A stretch of DNA of 64,000 nucleotides from Lactobacillus sp. HBUAS51381. Its GTDB lineage: Bacteria > Bacillota > Bacilli > Lactobacillales > Lactobacillaceae. A program made the translations under genes and the position numbers. The notes under the pieces were generated by a model. That model did no database searches and was not told the DNA's origin. It saw only the letters and a program-made list of their open reading frames with translations. Below are positions 8,872-21,464 of this stretch, piece by piece. Every line of letters starts with the position of its first letter. Within the stretch, counting starts at the first letter, position 1. The stretch covers positions 62,001 to 126,000 of the forward strand of contig NZ_JAAVSC010000003.1 in NCBI RefSeq assembly GCF_012641095.1, read 5' to 3'.

Positions 8872-9099
8872 CTAAAGTAAATAGCCCAGATTACGAACGT
8901 TATTGATGAAGTCTAGGAAGAACGAGCTACAGCCATACCCTATTGCAACCGAAAGCATCACAATCACAACGCGCGCTTGACGTGGGTATACCGACATTAG
9001 CCGTTCAATGTGCAACGCCGATATCGCCCAAAATGCGAGTGCGATAAAGGTCAAATGACTAATAATCGTTAAAATCCCCTGCAACCCGATAAGTTTCAT
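8872..9099 (-). CDS. DUF1146 (YwzB-like) membrane protein
   Basis: This is a 75-residue membrane protein with two hydrophobic segments separated by a basic loop (YPRQAR). It matches the DUF1146/YwzB family, which is conserved between the ATP synthase operon and murA in Firmicutes; its function is unknown. AAGGA lies before the ATG. It is the first gene of a two-gene unit with murA (30-nt gap). Confidence 0.85.
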   Translation of the reverse strand: MKLIGLQGILTIISHLTFIALAFWAISALHIERLMSVYPRQARVVIVMLSVAIGYGCSSFFLDFINNVRNLGYLL

Positions 9100-9457
9100 T
9101 AACTCAATCCTTTCTAAACATTCTCACCAACTATAGCATAATTTTTCGTCCCTGTCCTTGAAATTCCAGCAAAATCGGCGTTTGTAATATTACATTTGGC
9201 TTTATTAACTTTTATAACTGAACAAACTATAAGATATTCAAAAGATTAGCCTCTTCAGTACTGATAGCATCTCAAGACGTATAGGGTGAACAATCTTGGC
9301 TGCCAATTGATCGTCGCTGTCGTTCACCCTCGCAACGGAAAAACCGAACTTTCCTTTCGTGCACTTCTATACCAATCGTAAAATTTATGCAGCAAAACCA
9401 TTGGCATGTGCGATTACGAAGAAAACCAATCGTACCCACTTCTACAAATTTTCGGTC
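9100..9457. other. Intergenic region between atpC terminator and the DUF1146 gene
   Basis: There is no convincing gene in these 358 bases. The region should hold the promoter of DUF1146-murA; a weak TTTCAA-17-TATGCT candidate on the minus strand lies near 9137-9165. It also has a 9-bp perfect inverted repeat (AGGGTGAAC at 9283-9291, GTTCACCCT at 9322-9330) and a 10-bp direct repeat ACCAATCGTA at 9371-9380 and 9425-9434. Open frames here lack ribosome binding sites. Confidence 0.5.
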
Positions 9458-9496
9458 AAAAAAAACCACTCCCGTTAGCGAGAATGGTTTTTTTGA
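9458..9496 (-). terminator. Terminator of the ATP synthase operon (bidirectional)
   Basis: A 10-bp stem (ACCATTCTCG / CGGGAGTGGT, with G-T pairs) around CTAA has T-runs on both sides in the respective directions. It lies 17 nt after atpC. Confidence 0.85.
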
Positions 9497-9512
9497 AGAC
9501 TTATGCTTGTGC

Positions 9513-9932
9513 TTAATGATTGGCGACGTTAATTCGGTTAATGGCCCGCCGCAAAGCGACCTCAGCCCGTGCCAAAGTATCCGCATCGTGTTCGTCTTGT
9601 GCCTTTTTAATGGCAGCTTGCGCACGATCCCGAGCACTCTCGGCACGACCGACGTCAATATCGTCTTGACGTTCCGCACTGTCGGCAACAATGGTGGCGA
9701 CATTATCGGAGAATTCGAGGAAGCCACCGTTAACGGCAACTTCATCTTCTTCACCATCATGTTTGATCCGCACCTCGTCGACTTCCAAAGAGGAAATGAC
9801 GGGCACGTGATTGGGCATGATTCCGAGTTGACCTAGCTTAGTCTTGATGACTAAGAGCTCACCATCGTGTTCATAGACCCGGCCATCTGGGGTTACGATA
9901 CTAACGGATAATACTGATTGATTATCAGCCAA
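9513..9932 (-). CDS. atpC: ATP synthase epsilon subunit
   Basis: The 139-residue epsilon subunit of F1 consists of an N-terminal beta-sandwich (VSIVTPDGRVYEHDGE start, GQLGIMPNHVP loop) and a C-terminal helical hairpin rich in Ala, Arg and Asp. It couples rotation to the rotor and regulates ATPase activity. The start is TTG at 9932 with GGGAGGG upstream. It is the last gene of atpBEFHAGDC and is followed by a strong terminator. Confidence 0.97.
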   Translation of the reverse strand: MADNQSVLSVSIVTPDGRVYEHDGELLVIKTKLGQLGIMPNHVPVISSLEVDEVRIKHDGEEDEVAVNGGFLEFSDNVATIVADSAERQDDIDVGRAESARDRAQAAIKKAQDEHDADTLARAEVALRRAINRINVANH

Positions 9933-9945
9933 TTAGAATCCCTCC

Positions 9946-11367
<1,422 letters not shown>

Positions 11368-11383
11368 TTAATTCCTCCCGTCA

Positions 11384-12283
11384 TTAATTATTTAAGGCTT
11401 CCTGACCACCGGTAATTTCAGTGATTTCAGTGGTAATCGCTGCTTGCCGTGCACGGTTGTAGTGCAGTTGCAACGTATCAATCAAATCATCGGCATTATC
11501 AGTGGCTGATTGCATCGCGTTAGAACTGGATGCATGTTCGGAAGTCTTCGCGTCCAAGATCGCACCATAAACTAAGCTTTCTGCGTATTGTGGCAGCACG
11601 ACCTGTAACACTTCTTCTTCGGAAGGTTCAGTATCGTATTCAGCCGTTAAAGGTGCAGCTTGCGTATCGTTTGCCGCATCAGAGGACAAGGTTTCCTTGT
11701 CGACTGGTAGCATTTTTTCAGCCCGAAAACGGGATGAAATCCGGTTCACAAAGTGGTTGTAGCAGACAAAGAGTTGATCAAACACCTCATTGTCAAACAT
11801 CGTGGTGACGGTCTTAACGATTTCTCGAATTTCGTTAAATTCGGGAACGTCGCTGACCCCACGGTATTCATAAGCCACGTTGATTCCACGGTTCCGGTAG
11901 AAGTCAGCCCCGGTTCCCCCAACGGCTAACACCATGTAGTCGTCAGGATTGGGTGTCCGTTCTTTGATGAACGTATTGGCTTCACGGAGCACGCTACTAT
12001 TATAGCTCCCCACCATTCCACGATCGGAGGTGATCACTAAATATGCGGTTTTCTTTACTGGACGGTTCGACTGTAGGCTACTTGAGGAATTATCTAACAG
12101 ATGAGACTGTGAAAGATGCATAACGACAGCCTTAACTTTCGAAACATAGTCTTGGTAGCCGACTGCGTGTTTCTGAATCTTATTTAACTTCGCGGTCGAA
12201 ACCATGTGCATCGCCGCCGTAATCTGACGGGTTGCTTTCGTGGAATTAATTCGACGTTGAACGTCATGAATTGATTCAGCCAT
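11384..12283 (-). CDS. atpG: ATP synthase gamma subunit
   Basis: The 299-residue central stalk subunit starts with the typical [18 protein letters not shown] coiled-coil helix and ends with the matching helix ([19 protein letters not shown]). A mid-protein insertion rich in acidic and Ala residues ([23 protein letters not shown]) is longer than in bacilli but is common in lactobacilli. AAGGATGG precedes the ATG. It is co-transcribed between atpA and atpD. Confidence 0.98.
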   Translation of the reverse strand: MAESIHDVQRRINSTKATRQITAAMHMVSTAKLNKIQKHAVGYQDYVSKVKAVVMHLSQSHLLDNSSSSLQSNRPVKKTAYLVITSDRGMVGSYNSSVLREANTFIKERTPNPDDYMVLAVGGTGADFYRNRGINVAYEYRGVSDVPEFNEIREIVKTVTTMFDNEVFDQLFVCYNHFVNRISSRFRAEKMLPVDKETLSSDAANDTQAAPLTAEYDTEPSEEEVLQVVLPQYAESLVYGAILDAKTSEHASSSNAMQSATDNADDLIDTLQLHYNRARQAAITTEITEITGGQEALNN

Positions 12284-12313
12284 TATTTCTCACCATCCTT
12301 CCTTCAAGTAATC

Positions 12314-13870
<1,557 letters not shown>

Positions 13871-13885
13871 TTATTACCGAATTCG

Positions 13886-14428
13886 TTATGCTAGCAGTTG
13901 CTGCCGTAAACGATTGATTTTTGTTCTTAAGCTACCATCAAGAACCGTGTCAGCGGCTTTAACGACGACGCCACCAATCACAGCGGGATCGACTTGGCTC
14001 GACAAAATAACCTTGTCGGCCCCCACGCGCTTGGCGTAAGACGTCTCAATCTGCGTCTTTTGGTCGTCAGTCAAAGGCACTGCCGTGGTTACTTCAGCGT
14101 AAACCGTATGGTTCGCCTCATCATACATGGCTTGGAATTGGTCAACGATATCTACCACGTTTTCCATCCGGCCATAGTCATATACCATTTGAACAAAGTT
14201 CTTGATATATGGCGATGCGTCTTTCAGTAACGGTTGCACTAAAGCGTCACGTTCAGCAACCTGCAGGCTAGCGTCTGAGAGCAAAGTGCTCAATTGCGGG
14301 TTGTCCTGGAAGATACTTCGAAGTTCTTTGAGCTCTGTGAAGCCTGACTCCAGTTGGTCTTTTTCGGACAACAGTTCAAATAATGCTTTTGCGTAGCGTT
14401 TCGCTACAGTTGCCCTATTAAGACTCAT
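13886..14428 (-). CDS. atpH: ATP synthase delta subunit
   Basis: The delta subunit of about 180 residues links the F1 top to the peripheral stalk b subunits. The family N-terminus [17 protein letters not shown] and the C-terminal beta/alpha domain ending in [11 protein letters not shown] are seen. The ATG at 14428 is used: it overlaps the end of atpF by 11 nt and has a GGGGAAG site. An upstream in-frame ATG would place a long foreign extension inside atpF. Confidence 0.95.
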   Translation of the reverse strand: MSLNRATVAKRYAKALFELLSEKDQLESGFTELKELRSIFQDNPQLSTLLSDASLQVAERDALVQPLLKDASPYIKNFVQMVYDYGRMENVVDIVDQFQAMYDEANHTVYAEVTTAVPLTDDQKTQIETSYAKRVGADKVILSSQVDPAVIGGVVVKAADTVLDGSLRTKINRLRQQLLA

Positions 14429-14933
14429 GTTGCTTCCCCAACCCTTCGATATAAGAATCAATTAATGCCTTTTGATCGTCAGCTTTCAATTCTCGTTGAA
14501 TGATCTTGGAAGCAATCTCAATAGATAGGTCCGCCACGTCATTGCGGGCATTGACCAGGGCATCTTGGCGTTCTTGTTCAATGTCCTTTTGGGCATTTTG
14601 CTTCAACGTCTGTGCATCCGTTTGAGCTTGTGTCACGATTTGTTCACGTTGCTGTTGACCATTGGTCTTCGCATCGTTAACAATCGTCTGTGCTTCGGAT
14701 CGTGAATTAGCTAACGCGGTTTGCCGCTTCTGAACTAAATCAGCCGCTTCATTCCGTGAGCTTTCAGCGGAGTCGATATCATTGCTGATCTTGTCGGCCC
14801 GATCCTGCATCATCTTGGTTACTGGCTTCCAAGCCAGTACCTTAACAATCCACAGTAACAGTAAGAACGTGATAACGTAGAAAATTGAATCACCGAAGTA
14901 AAGCCCTGCGCCAACCACTAAATGTGAGAGCAT
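14418..14933 (-). CDS. atpF: ATP synthase b subunit
   Basis: The 171-residue Fo b subunit has one N-terminal membrane helix ([18 protein letters not shown]) followed by a long charged coiled coil (about residues 40-150) that forms the peripheral stalk. AAGGAGGTG precedes the ATG. It lies between atpE and atpH. Confidence 0.96.
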   Translation of the reverse strand: MLSHLVVGAGLYFGDSIFYVITFLLLLWIVKVLAWKPVTKMMQDRADKISNDIDSAESSRNEAADLVQKRQTALANSRSEAQTIVNDAKTNGQQQREQIVTQAQTDAQTLKQNAQKDIEQERQDALVNARNDVADLSIEIASKIIQRELKADDQKALIDSYIEGLGKQHES

Positions 14934-14983
14934 CTATTGACACCTCCTTTTACTATCAGATATAAACATCATCGTGTCTAAAA

Positions 14984-15217
<234 letters not shown>

Positions 15218-15230
15218 TTATAAAAAGACT

Positions 15231-15950
15231 TTATTCCTCAACTTCAAGCTTCTGAGAAATGTAAACTGATGACAACGTAACGAAGACGAAGGCCTGGATT
15301 GCTCCCAAGAATGCGGAGAATCCTTGCCAAGCCATTTCGAGTGGTACAGCGACTATCATCGTTGCGATGCCATGTGACGCTGCGAGCTTCCAGATTATCC
15401 CCAGTAACATTTCACCTGAGAAGATAACCCCGAAGATACGTAGACCCAACGTTAAGAAGTTTGTGAACTCTTCAAAGATACTGATAACTATCCAGACCTT
15501 GAAAGGCTTCAAGTAGTTCTCAAAGTGGGTCTTGTAACCCAATTTATTTATCCCTGCAAACTGCGCAAGCATCAACGTCATCAATGAGAAAGTCAGCGTC
15601 GTGATTGGATCAGACGTTGGACTCCGGACGATGGTGGCACCGTTCGGCATCGCGATATTGAACATTAAACCCAATTCGTTAGACAGGAACAGGAAGATAA
15701 ATAAAGTGAAACCATACAATCCAAAACCACCAATTTCCTTGGTAGGAATGGACCCCTTCAAAATTCCGTTGGTAAAATCAATCAGCCATTCCAAAAAGTT
15801 TTGCCCCTTGGTTGGCTTCATGGCCAAATGTCTGGAAGTGAAGAATACTAAGGCAACCACCAAAACAAAAACAATTGATGCAGATGCAATGTTTGCCGTA
15901 CTAAACGTCAATCCCAGAAATTGGAAGGTCGAAACTGGACCATCATTCAC
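15231..15950 (-). CDS. atpB: ATP synthase a subunit
   Basis: The 239-residue Fo a subunit has five or six membrane helices; the essential arginine should lie in the LGLRIFGVIFSGEMLLG helix. It forms the proton half-channels against the c-ring. The start is GTG at 15950 with GAGGTGAT upstream. It is the first gene of the operon. No atpI gene is found upstream. Confidence 0.97.
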   Translation of the reverse strand: MNDGPVSTFQFLGLTFSTANIASASIVFVLVVALVFFTSRHLAMKPTKGQNFLEWLIDFTNGILKGSIPTKEIGGFGLYGFTLFIFLFLSNELGLMFNIAMPNGATIVRSPTSDPITTLTFSLMTLMLAQFAGINKLGYKTHFENYLKPFKVWIVISIFEEFTNFLTLGLRIFGVIFSGEMLLGIIWKLAASHGIATMIVAVPLEMAWQGFSAFLGAIQAFVFVTLSSVYISQKLEVEE

Positions 15951-16081
15951 CGAATATCACCTCTTTTCAACACTATATGGACGCGGTTTCTCGAAGGTTT
16001 CACCCAACGTTTTCATCAAGTTTTCTTTCGAGAAATGCGGAATAGTGAACGAAGCGAGCGCTCCATTCAAATACACTGGAA

Positions 16082-16110
16082 ATGATACCACCAATTCAGC
16101 TAAAAAACAA
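16082..16110 (-). promoter_or_regulatory. Promoter of the atp operon
   Basis: On the minus strand TTGTTT, a 17-bp spacer and TATCAT preceded by TGG (extended -10) give a start point near 16074 and a leader of about 125 nt before atpB. Confidence 0.6.
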
Positions 16111-16171
16111 AACAATTTTTTATACTCTAAACATTATTCGGAAGTTGGATAAACTTAGTGCTGAAAAGGTT

Positions 16172-16185
16172 CGTAACCGTTTTCA
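16172..16185 (-). promoter_or_regulatory. cre-like CcpA site upstream of the atp promoter
   Basis: On the minus strand the 14-mer TGAAAACGGTTACG matches the cre consensus TGWAANCGNTNWCA at 13 of 14 positions. It lies about 100 nt upstream of the predicted transcription start, a position compatible with activation by CcpA. The remaining bases of 15951-16335 hold no convincing gene. Confidence 0.45.
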
Positions 16186-16335
16186 CATCCTGTTTGCGCG
16201 CGCAAGTAGCCCCATAATAACCGTGACTTGTCAAGGAGATTTTCTGTAAATGCGTCCGGTCAAGCCGCAAACGGCCATCGTCTGCCGCATAAATCCAAGA
16301 AAATCTGGTGCAAACGGCGCACCACCCCCATTTCG

Positions 16336-16374
16336 GAAAATAAATAAGAGACTCAGCCCGCAGCTGAATCTCTT
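16336..16374 (-). terminator. Terminator after upp
   Basis: AGAGATTCAGC pairs with GCTGAGTCTCT around a short loop and is followed by TATTTATTTT on the minus strand, just beyond the upp stop. Confidence 0.8.
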
Positions 16375-16380
16375 TAAAGT

Positions 16381-17016
16381 TTACTTCGTCCCAAACAAAC
16401 GATCACCAGCATCGCCCAAACCAGGGACGATGTAGCCATCTTCGTTCAAGTGATCATCCAAGGCTGCCGCATAAATATCGACATCCGGGTGAGCTTCGCG
16501 TAGGGCTTTAACCCCTTCAGGCGCAGATACGAGGCACACGAACTTCATGTTCTTTTCGCTAGCACCACGCTTCGTCAACGCATCGATCGCCATGATGGCG
16601 GAGCCACCCGTGGCGAGCATTGGATCGACGATGAAAATTTGTCGTTGATCGATGTCAGAAGGCATCTTAACAAAATATTCATGGGGCTGCAGCGTCTCTT
16701 CGTCACGGTACATCCCAATGTGACCGACCTTTGCAGCGGGGATCAACTCTAAGATCCCATCGACCATGCCGATACCTGCACGTAAGATTGGCACAATCGC
16801 CACCTTCTTACCAGCAAGTTCCTTGGCGGTCATCTTGGCCACCGGCGTTTCAATAACCTTATCCTGTAATGGCATATCACGCGACACTTCGTAAGCCATT
16901 AAAGTCGAGATTTCATTAACCACCTCGCGGAAACTGCGGGTACCGCAGTTCTTATTCCGAATAATAGTTAATTTGTGTTGAATCAACGGGTGGTCGAGTA
17001 CTTGAAACTTCCCCAT
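16381..17016 (-). CDS. upp: Uracil phosphoribosyltransferase
   Basis: This enzyme converts uracil and PRPP to UMP for pyrimidine salvage. The 211-residue protein shows the PRPP-binding [10 protein letters not shown] motif and the C-terminal uracil-binding region with GLGDAGDR. An extended -10 (TGG TACAAT, 17046-17054) lies just upstream, so it can be transcribed independently of glyA. It sits between glyA and the atp operon, a conserved order in lactobacilli. Confidence 0.98.
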   Translation of the reverse strand: MGKFQVLDHPLIQHKLTIIRNKNCGTRSFREVVNEISTLMAYEVSRDMPLQDKVIETPVAKMTAKELAGKKVAIVPILRAGIGMVDGILELIPAAKVGHIGMYRDEETLQPHEYFVKMPSDIDQRQIFIVDPMLATGGSAIMAIDALTKRGASEKNMKFVCLVSAPEGVKALREAHPDVDIYAAALDDHLNEDGYIVPGLGDAGDRLFGTK

Positions 17017-17045
17017 GAATAAACGCTCCTTTATGATTTCTTACA

Positions 17046-17054
17046 ATTGTACCA
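17046..17054 (-). promoter_or_regulatory. Extended -10 promoter element of upp
   Basis: TGGTACAAT on the minus strand lies 30 nt before the upp ATG. No clear -35 is present. Confidence 0.5.
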
Positions 17055-17109
17055 TTATCTACGCTACCAGAACGCATAATTTTTGAATGAAAACGTTTTT
17101 TCAGAAAAA

Positions 17110-18351
17110 TTATGGTAAAGCCGTCAAGGGATGTGCCTGAGTCAACTTGTGAACCTGGGTCTTCACCTCAGTCAGGACCGCCTCATCGTTAGGATGCAAG
17201 AGTGTCTTGACGATGAGCTGGGCCACTTCACGACATTCGTCGGCGTTAAAGCCGCGGGTCGTAATCGCTGGCGTGCCTAAGCGAATCCCGGACGTCTTGA
17301 ACGGGCTCAGTTTTTCGTTCGGAATGGCTTCTTTGTTTGTGGTAATCATCACGCTATCCAACAACTCCTGTGCCTGCTTACCGTTTAGGTCAGTGGCTGA
17401 CAGATCAAGTGTCATCAAATGATTGTCCGTACCACCCGAGACGACGCGTACGGTGGGCAATTGGTTAAATTCATCGGCCATTGCCGCCGCGTTCGTGATA
17501 ATCTGCTGGGCATAGTCCTTAAAGTTCGGCTGAAGATCCTCAAAGAATGCCGCCGCCTTACCGGCAATGACGTGTTCTAAGGGGCCGCCCTGGGTGCCAG
17601 GGAACACGGCCGAATTGATCCGTTTGGCATTCTCCGCTTGAGATAGAATCAGTCCGCCACGGGGACCCCGTAAGGTTTTGTGCGTCGTGGTCGTCACCAC
17701 GTCGGCAATTCCCACCGGACTCGGATGTAGCCCGGCGGCCACCAATCCGGCGATGTGGGCCATGTCGACCATTAAGTAAGCGCCAACCTCGTCGGCAATC
17801 GCCCGAAAGGCGTGCCAATCAATCGTGCGCGAGTAAGCCGAAGCCCCAGCCACAATCATCTGCGGCTTCACTTTTAAGGCCAGATCACGGATCATGTCGT
17901 AGTCCAGGAGTTCCGTCTCGGAATTCAAGCCGTAACTGTAGGCTTCGTAGAGCTTCCCGGAGAAGTTAACCTTGGCACCATGGGTTAAATGCCCACCGGC
18001 GTCCAGACCCATCCCTAAGATGGTGTCGCCAGGCTTCAAAAATGCCGCATAGGCGGCCTGATTCGCCTGTGATCCGGAATGGGGTTGGACGTTAGCGTAT
18101 TCGGCGTTAAACAGCTTCTTAGCGCGATCAATGGCGAGCTGCTCAACCACATCAATGTACTGGGTGCCCCCGTAATAACGTTTACCCGGGTAGCCCTCGG
18201 CGTATTTGTTGGTTAAGACAGAGCCCTGAGCGGTACGAACAGCGTGACTCACGATGTTTTCCGAGGCAATGAGTTCGATGGTGTCCTCTTGTCGTTGTTC
18301 CTCGTGGGCAATGGCTTGCCATAACGCTGGATCTTGTTCTTTAAAATTCAC
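17110..18351 (-). CDS. glyA: Serine hydroxymethyltransferase
   Basis: This PLP enzyme interconverts serine and glycine while loading one-carbon units onto tetrahydrofolate. The PLP lysine lies in [14 protein letters not shown] and the folate/substrate loop [13 protein letters not shown] is intact. The start is placed at GTG 18351 because GGAGGG lies 8 nt before it, giving 413 residues, the usual length. The open frame extends further upstream (to 18399) but those residues do not look like SHMT. Confidence 0.97.
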   Translation of the reverse strand: MNFKEQDPALWQAIAHEEQRQEDTIELIASENIVSHAVRTAQGSVLTNKYAEGYPGKRYYGGTQYIDVVEQLAIDRAKKLFNAEYANVQPHSGSQANQAAYAAFLKPGDTILGMGLDAGGHLTHGAKVNFSGKLYEAYSYGLNSETELLDYDMIRDLALKVKPQMIVAGASAYSRTIDWHAFRAIADEVGAYLMVDMAHIAGLVAAGLHPSPVGIADVVTTTTHKTLRGPRGGLILSQAENAKRINSAVFPGTQGGPLEHVIAGKAAAFFEDLQPNFKDYAQQIITNAAAMADEFNQLPTVRVVSGGTDNHLMTLDLSATDLNGKQAQELLDSVMITTNKEAIPNEKLSPFKTSGIRLGTPAITTRGFNADECREVAQLIVKTLLHPNDEAVLTEVKTQVHKLTQAHPLTALP

Positions 18352-18504
18352 TGGCGATCCCTCCTGAACTGTAGTTGTCCCCATTTTACCAAATTTCATT
18401 GGGCTACGGGGAAAACACGCCGTTATTTATTTTTTTATATCACGACGACCAGCCGCGACCGTTAGTGCCCATTTTCTTAGAAAACTAGCCGGTCGTCCGC
18501 TCAC

Positions 18505-19356
18505 TCAGTCACGGTTTAATCGCGCAACCAATCGTTGTTGCAAACGCTGATAATGTAAAAATAAGCCAGTAAACTTACTATCACTCGCCAACTCCCAGGG
18601 CTTAGGCGTTCCACAATAATGAATAATCGCCGTGTTCGCCATCACCCAGTGAATCTCATGTTGATTAAGACTTCGCGTTTGATAGGACAAGTACTTACGC
18701 GTGTCATAATTCCAAACTTCTTCGGGAATCCCCAGAATGTCGGCACCATACAAGAAGTTAAGAATATCTTGATCCGGCAAGATCAAGTCACTTTCGTATT
18801 TTTGAATCGTTGCAATAATATCGTGCAACCTAATCTTGGCCCGCGCTTGGTCCAAATCCATCACCATTACGCCGGAATTGAAGTAACTGGTGGTTGTGCC
18901 CAGTCGTAACTGGTTAACGCCATCCATGATCCCCGTTACCCCGCGGTGAACGGCCGCCGCCAGTAGGTGTCCTTGCAGGTCTACCGTCCACAATGGCCGT
19001 AACGGATTAATCACCAGTAGATCTGGATCCAAGTAAATCACGCGCTTGACCGTCGTTGGCAGAATTTGACCGCTCAACAATCGGAAATACATCTCCTTGG
19101 GATACCGTTTGATGAGGGGCACTCCAGCCGCAAAATCAGTGGCGACCCTTTCATTACTGAGCGCCCAGCCAAACGCCGTCGTTAATTGCCGAACGCTCGC
19201 AACTTCCGCCTCCGTTAGGCTCGCGTGCAGAAGCCACAAGCGAAACCGCTCGTCCGGATTGTTCACGTGAACCGAGTACAACATGGTCTTTAGGGGGTCT
19301 AAATAGCCTGAATTGAGGGTTACCAACAGATTAATCTCATCAGCCACAATTGCCAC
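18505..19356 (-). CDS. Family 8 glycosyltransferase
   Basis: The 283-residue soluble GT8 (LgtC/glycogenin-like) protein would transfer a hexose from a nucleotide sugar in the cytoplasm. Motifs are the metal-binding DPD in VIYLDPDLL (around residue 130), the YFNSGVMVMDL motif, PDQDILN, and the C-terminal IIHYCGTPKPW. The acceptor is unknown; cell-wall glycopolymers or surface proteins are plausible. The start is GTG at 19356 with only a weak AGAAAG site. It interrupts the otherwise conserved sua5-glyA order, which suggests later insertion. Confidence 0.88.
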   Translation of the reverse strand: MAIVADEINLLVTLNSGYLDPLKTMLYSVHVNNPDERFRLWLLHASLTEAEVASVRQLTTAFGWALSNERVATDFAAGVPLIKRYPKEMYFRLLSGQILPTTVKRVIYLDPDLLVINPLRPLWTVDLQGHLLAAAVHRGVTGIMDGVNQLRLGTTTSYFNSGVMVMDLDQARAKIRLHDIIATIQKYESDLILPDQDILNFLYGADILGIPEEVWNYDTRKYLSYQTRSLNQHEIHWVMANTAIIHYCGTPKPWELASDSKFTGLFLHYQRLQQRLVARLNRD

Positions 19357-19485
19357 CGACTTTCTTTAAGATTTCTAGATTCATTAAACCATAGTCCCAC
19401 TCATTTTCGACGTCAAAAGACTTATAATTTTGTTTGCCCGGCTTCACGATTGCCCATCAAAGCGCACAAAAATCTCCCTAAAACC

Positions 19486-19515
19486 GGTAGATGACGTGCT
19501 TATTTTTCATCTACC
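19486..19515. repeat. 9-bp inverted repeat between sua5 and the GT8 gene
   Basis: GGTAGATGA and TCATCTACC are perfect inverted copies separated by 12 nt. No T-run follows in the minus direction, so it is a hairpin of unknown role rather than a classical terminator. Confidence 0.5.
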
Positions 19516-19573
19516 CGTCCCAGGGGGATCCTGTATCACCAGCTAAGGTCTAGCTAGTTTCATTTAAAGGTCG

Positions 19574-20590
19574 TTATTTTGTAAAATGCTGTTGCCCCGC
19601 TGACTTGTTCAGGCGGTTCATGTACGCCGCACCCAAGCCATCGGCCGCAAATCCTTGCGCCAAAATACCGGTGACCGGTGATTCCAAATCATAGTGGCGC
19701 AGCCCCGCAAACAAGCGGTGGCTGGCACTCGCCATATCGGCGCCTAGCGAAAAGGCCTCGGTGTTGGCTGGTAGCTTCTCGTGCGTTAACGTCCGGTCCA
19801 ACGCCATGACGCCAATGGTTCCGGATTGTTGCGCGGCCCAGGCCAGTGCTGCCGGCCAGTCGGCCTCGTCATCCACGATGGTGACTTGCGCATTCGGTGC
19901 ATAGTGTTTGTACTTCATCCCCGGGGCCTTGGGAATTTCACCCTTACCGACCTTATGATGGTTGGATTGCACCGTGCCAATCACGGCAGCTAGCTGTTCC
20001 TCAGTGACGCCGCCTGGCCGCAAGATGGTCGGTACCGGCGTCGACATGTCCAAGACCGTCGATTCCACCCCTACCTGCGTAGGTCCATCATCCAAGATGC
20101 CGGCAATCTTCCCGTTGAGATCGTGATAGACGTGCTTAGCCAGCGTGGGACTGGGCTTACCCGACGTATTGGCAGAGGGACCAACCAACGGCACACCGGC
20201 CGTCTTGATCAAATCCAAGGTGACCTGATTGTCGGGATTACGAAAGGCCGCAGTCTCCAGTCCCCCGGTCACCGCCTTGGACAATTTACCGGGTTGTAAT
20301 TTAAAAATCAGCGTCAACGGTCCCGGCCAGAAGGCCTTGATTAGAGCCTCGGCCTTGTCCGACAGCGGCTGGGCATACTGCTTGACCGTGTCTTCGCCCG
20401 TCACGTGGACAATCAAGGGATTGTCGCTAGGGCGTCCCTTGGCCAAGTACACCTGCTTCACCGCCGCCTCATTCGTGGCGTCCGCTCCCAAGCCATAGAC
20501 GGTCTCGGTTGGAAAGGCCACAAGTTCACCGGCGCGAATGGCGGCCGCCGCCTCATCAATTTGATCTGGTTGAAAAATTTTAGTTTCCAT
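19574..20590 (-). CDS. sua5: Threonylcarbamoyl-AMP synthase (Sua5/YwlC)
   Basis: This enzyme makes threonylcarbamoyl-adenylate from Thr, bicarbonate and ATP for the t6A37 modification of tRNAs. It has an N-terminal YrdC domain (FPTETVYGLGADA and KGRPSDNPLIVH motifs) and a C-terminal Sua5 regulatory domain, with the linker PGMKYKHYAP between them. The ATG at 20590 is preferred, giving about 338 residues; upstream in-frame codons would overlap prmC. It lies in the tdk-prfA-prmC-sua5 operon. Confidence 0.95.
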   Translation of the reverse strand: METKIFQPDQIDEAAAAIRAGELVAFPTETVYGLGADATNEAAVKQVYLAKGRPSDNPLIVHVTGEDTVKQYAQPLSDKAEALIKAFWPGPLTLIFKLQPGKLSKAVTGGLETAAFRNPDNQVTLDLIKTAGVPLVGPSANTSGKPSPTLAKHVYHDLNGKIAGILDDGPTQVGVESTVLDMSTPVPTILRPGGVTEEQLAAVIGTVQSNHHKVGKGEIPKAPGMKYKHYAPNAQVTIVDDEADWPAALAWAAQQSGTIGVMALDRTLTHEKLPANTEAFSLGADMASASHRLFAGLRHYDLESPVTGILAQGFAADGLGAAYMNRLNKSAGQQHFTK

Positions 20591-20621
20591 AAAGTGTCTC
20601 TTCTCTCCCATCGCCAAAAAA

Positions 20622-21464
20622 CTAGAGTTGTACCCGCACCATGCGATCATGACCATTAATGTCTGTTCGAATCGTCACCGTAGCGGCCGGCAAAGCCGTC
20701 TCGAAGATGGCCTTGACCGCCGCCCCCTGTCGATACCCAATCTCGGCAAAAAACTGGCCACCCGGTAACAGATAGGTTGCCAGTTCGGTTGCGAAACGTT
20801 GGTAAAAGGCCAGACCGTGGTTCGCCGCATACAGGGCTTGTTCGGGTTCGTAATGCTTAACGGACGCATCCATGACGGCCATCTCCGCCCGATCAATGTA
20901 GGGTGGGTTCGAGACAATCACGTCGAACCGTTGTCCTGCGACCGGCGCGAACAGATCCCCCGTTACCAGGGTAATCGGTGCCGCTAGTCGCTGGGCATTC
21001 GTCCGGGCAACCGCCACGGCCGCTACCGAAAGATCACTCGCCGTCACAGCCCAGTCTGGGCGCTCGGCCTTGAGCGTGACCGCGACCGCCCCACTGCCGG
21101 TTCCCACGTCCAAGACCTGCAACGGCGTGTTAGCGGTCGCCGTCAAGATCCACCCCACCAGTTCCTCCGTCTCCTGACGCGGAATCAGCGTGGCGGACGT
21201 CACATGAAAGTCGCGACCGTAGAAATTAGCCCGACCCAAAACGTACTGCGCCGGTTCACCAGCGGCTACCCGGTCCAGTTGTTGCCGAAAGGCCTGCGCC
21301 GCGTCCGCCGACATCGCCTCGCGGTAGTGTAGGACCAATTGTGTAAAGGTCCACCCGTGGGCTTCCGTCAGCAGGTATTGGGCCGCGCTGGGATCCTGAT
21401 TGGCCGCCGTCAACTGGGCCTGTCCCTGCCGTAATGCGGCCAAATAGGTCGGTTGCTTAGCCAT
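20622..21464 (-). CDS. prmC: Release factor glutamine methyltransferase
   Basis: PrmC methylates the glutamine of the GGQ motif in RF1 and RF2. The 280-residue protein has an N-terminal helical domain, the SAM-binding VLDVGTGSG motif (GTGSG at 121-125) and the catalytic NPPY motif (186-189). Its start overlaps the end of prfA by 8 nt, which indicates translational coupling to its own substrate gene. Confidence 0.97.
   Translation of the reverse strand: MAKQPTYLAALRQGQAQLTAANQDPSAAQYLLTEAHGWTFTQLVLHYREAMSADAAQAFRQQLDRVAAGEPAQYVLGRANFYGRDFHVTSATLIPRQETEELVGWILTATANTPLQVLDVGTGSGAVAVTLKAERPDWAVTASDLSVAAVAVARTNAQRLAAPITLVTGDLFAPVAGQRFDVIVSNPPYIDRAEMAVMDASVKHYEPEQALYAANHGLAFYQRFATELATYLLPGGQFFAEIGYRQGAAVKAIFETALPAATVTIRTDINGHDRMVRVQL

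Noticed and set aside
9272-9760. 162-codon minus-strand frame over the atpC terminator
   Set aside because: It overlaps atpC in another frame and reads through a strong terminator; no start signals.
16250-16435. 61-codon plus-strand frame in the atp-upp gap
   Set aside because: It runs through the upp terminator into the upp gene on the other strand and its SD spacing is poor.
17089-17106. TGAAAACG...TTTTCA dyad upstream of upp as a cre site
   Set aside because: Half-sites are two bases too far apart for the cre consensus and the position is not typical.
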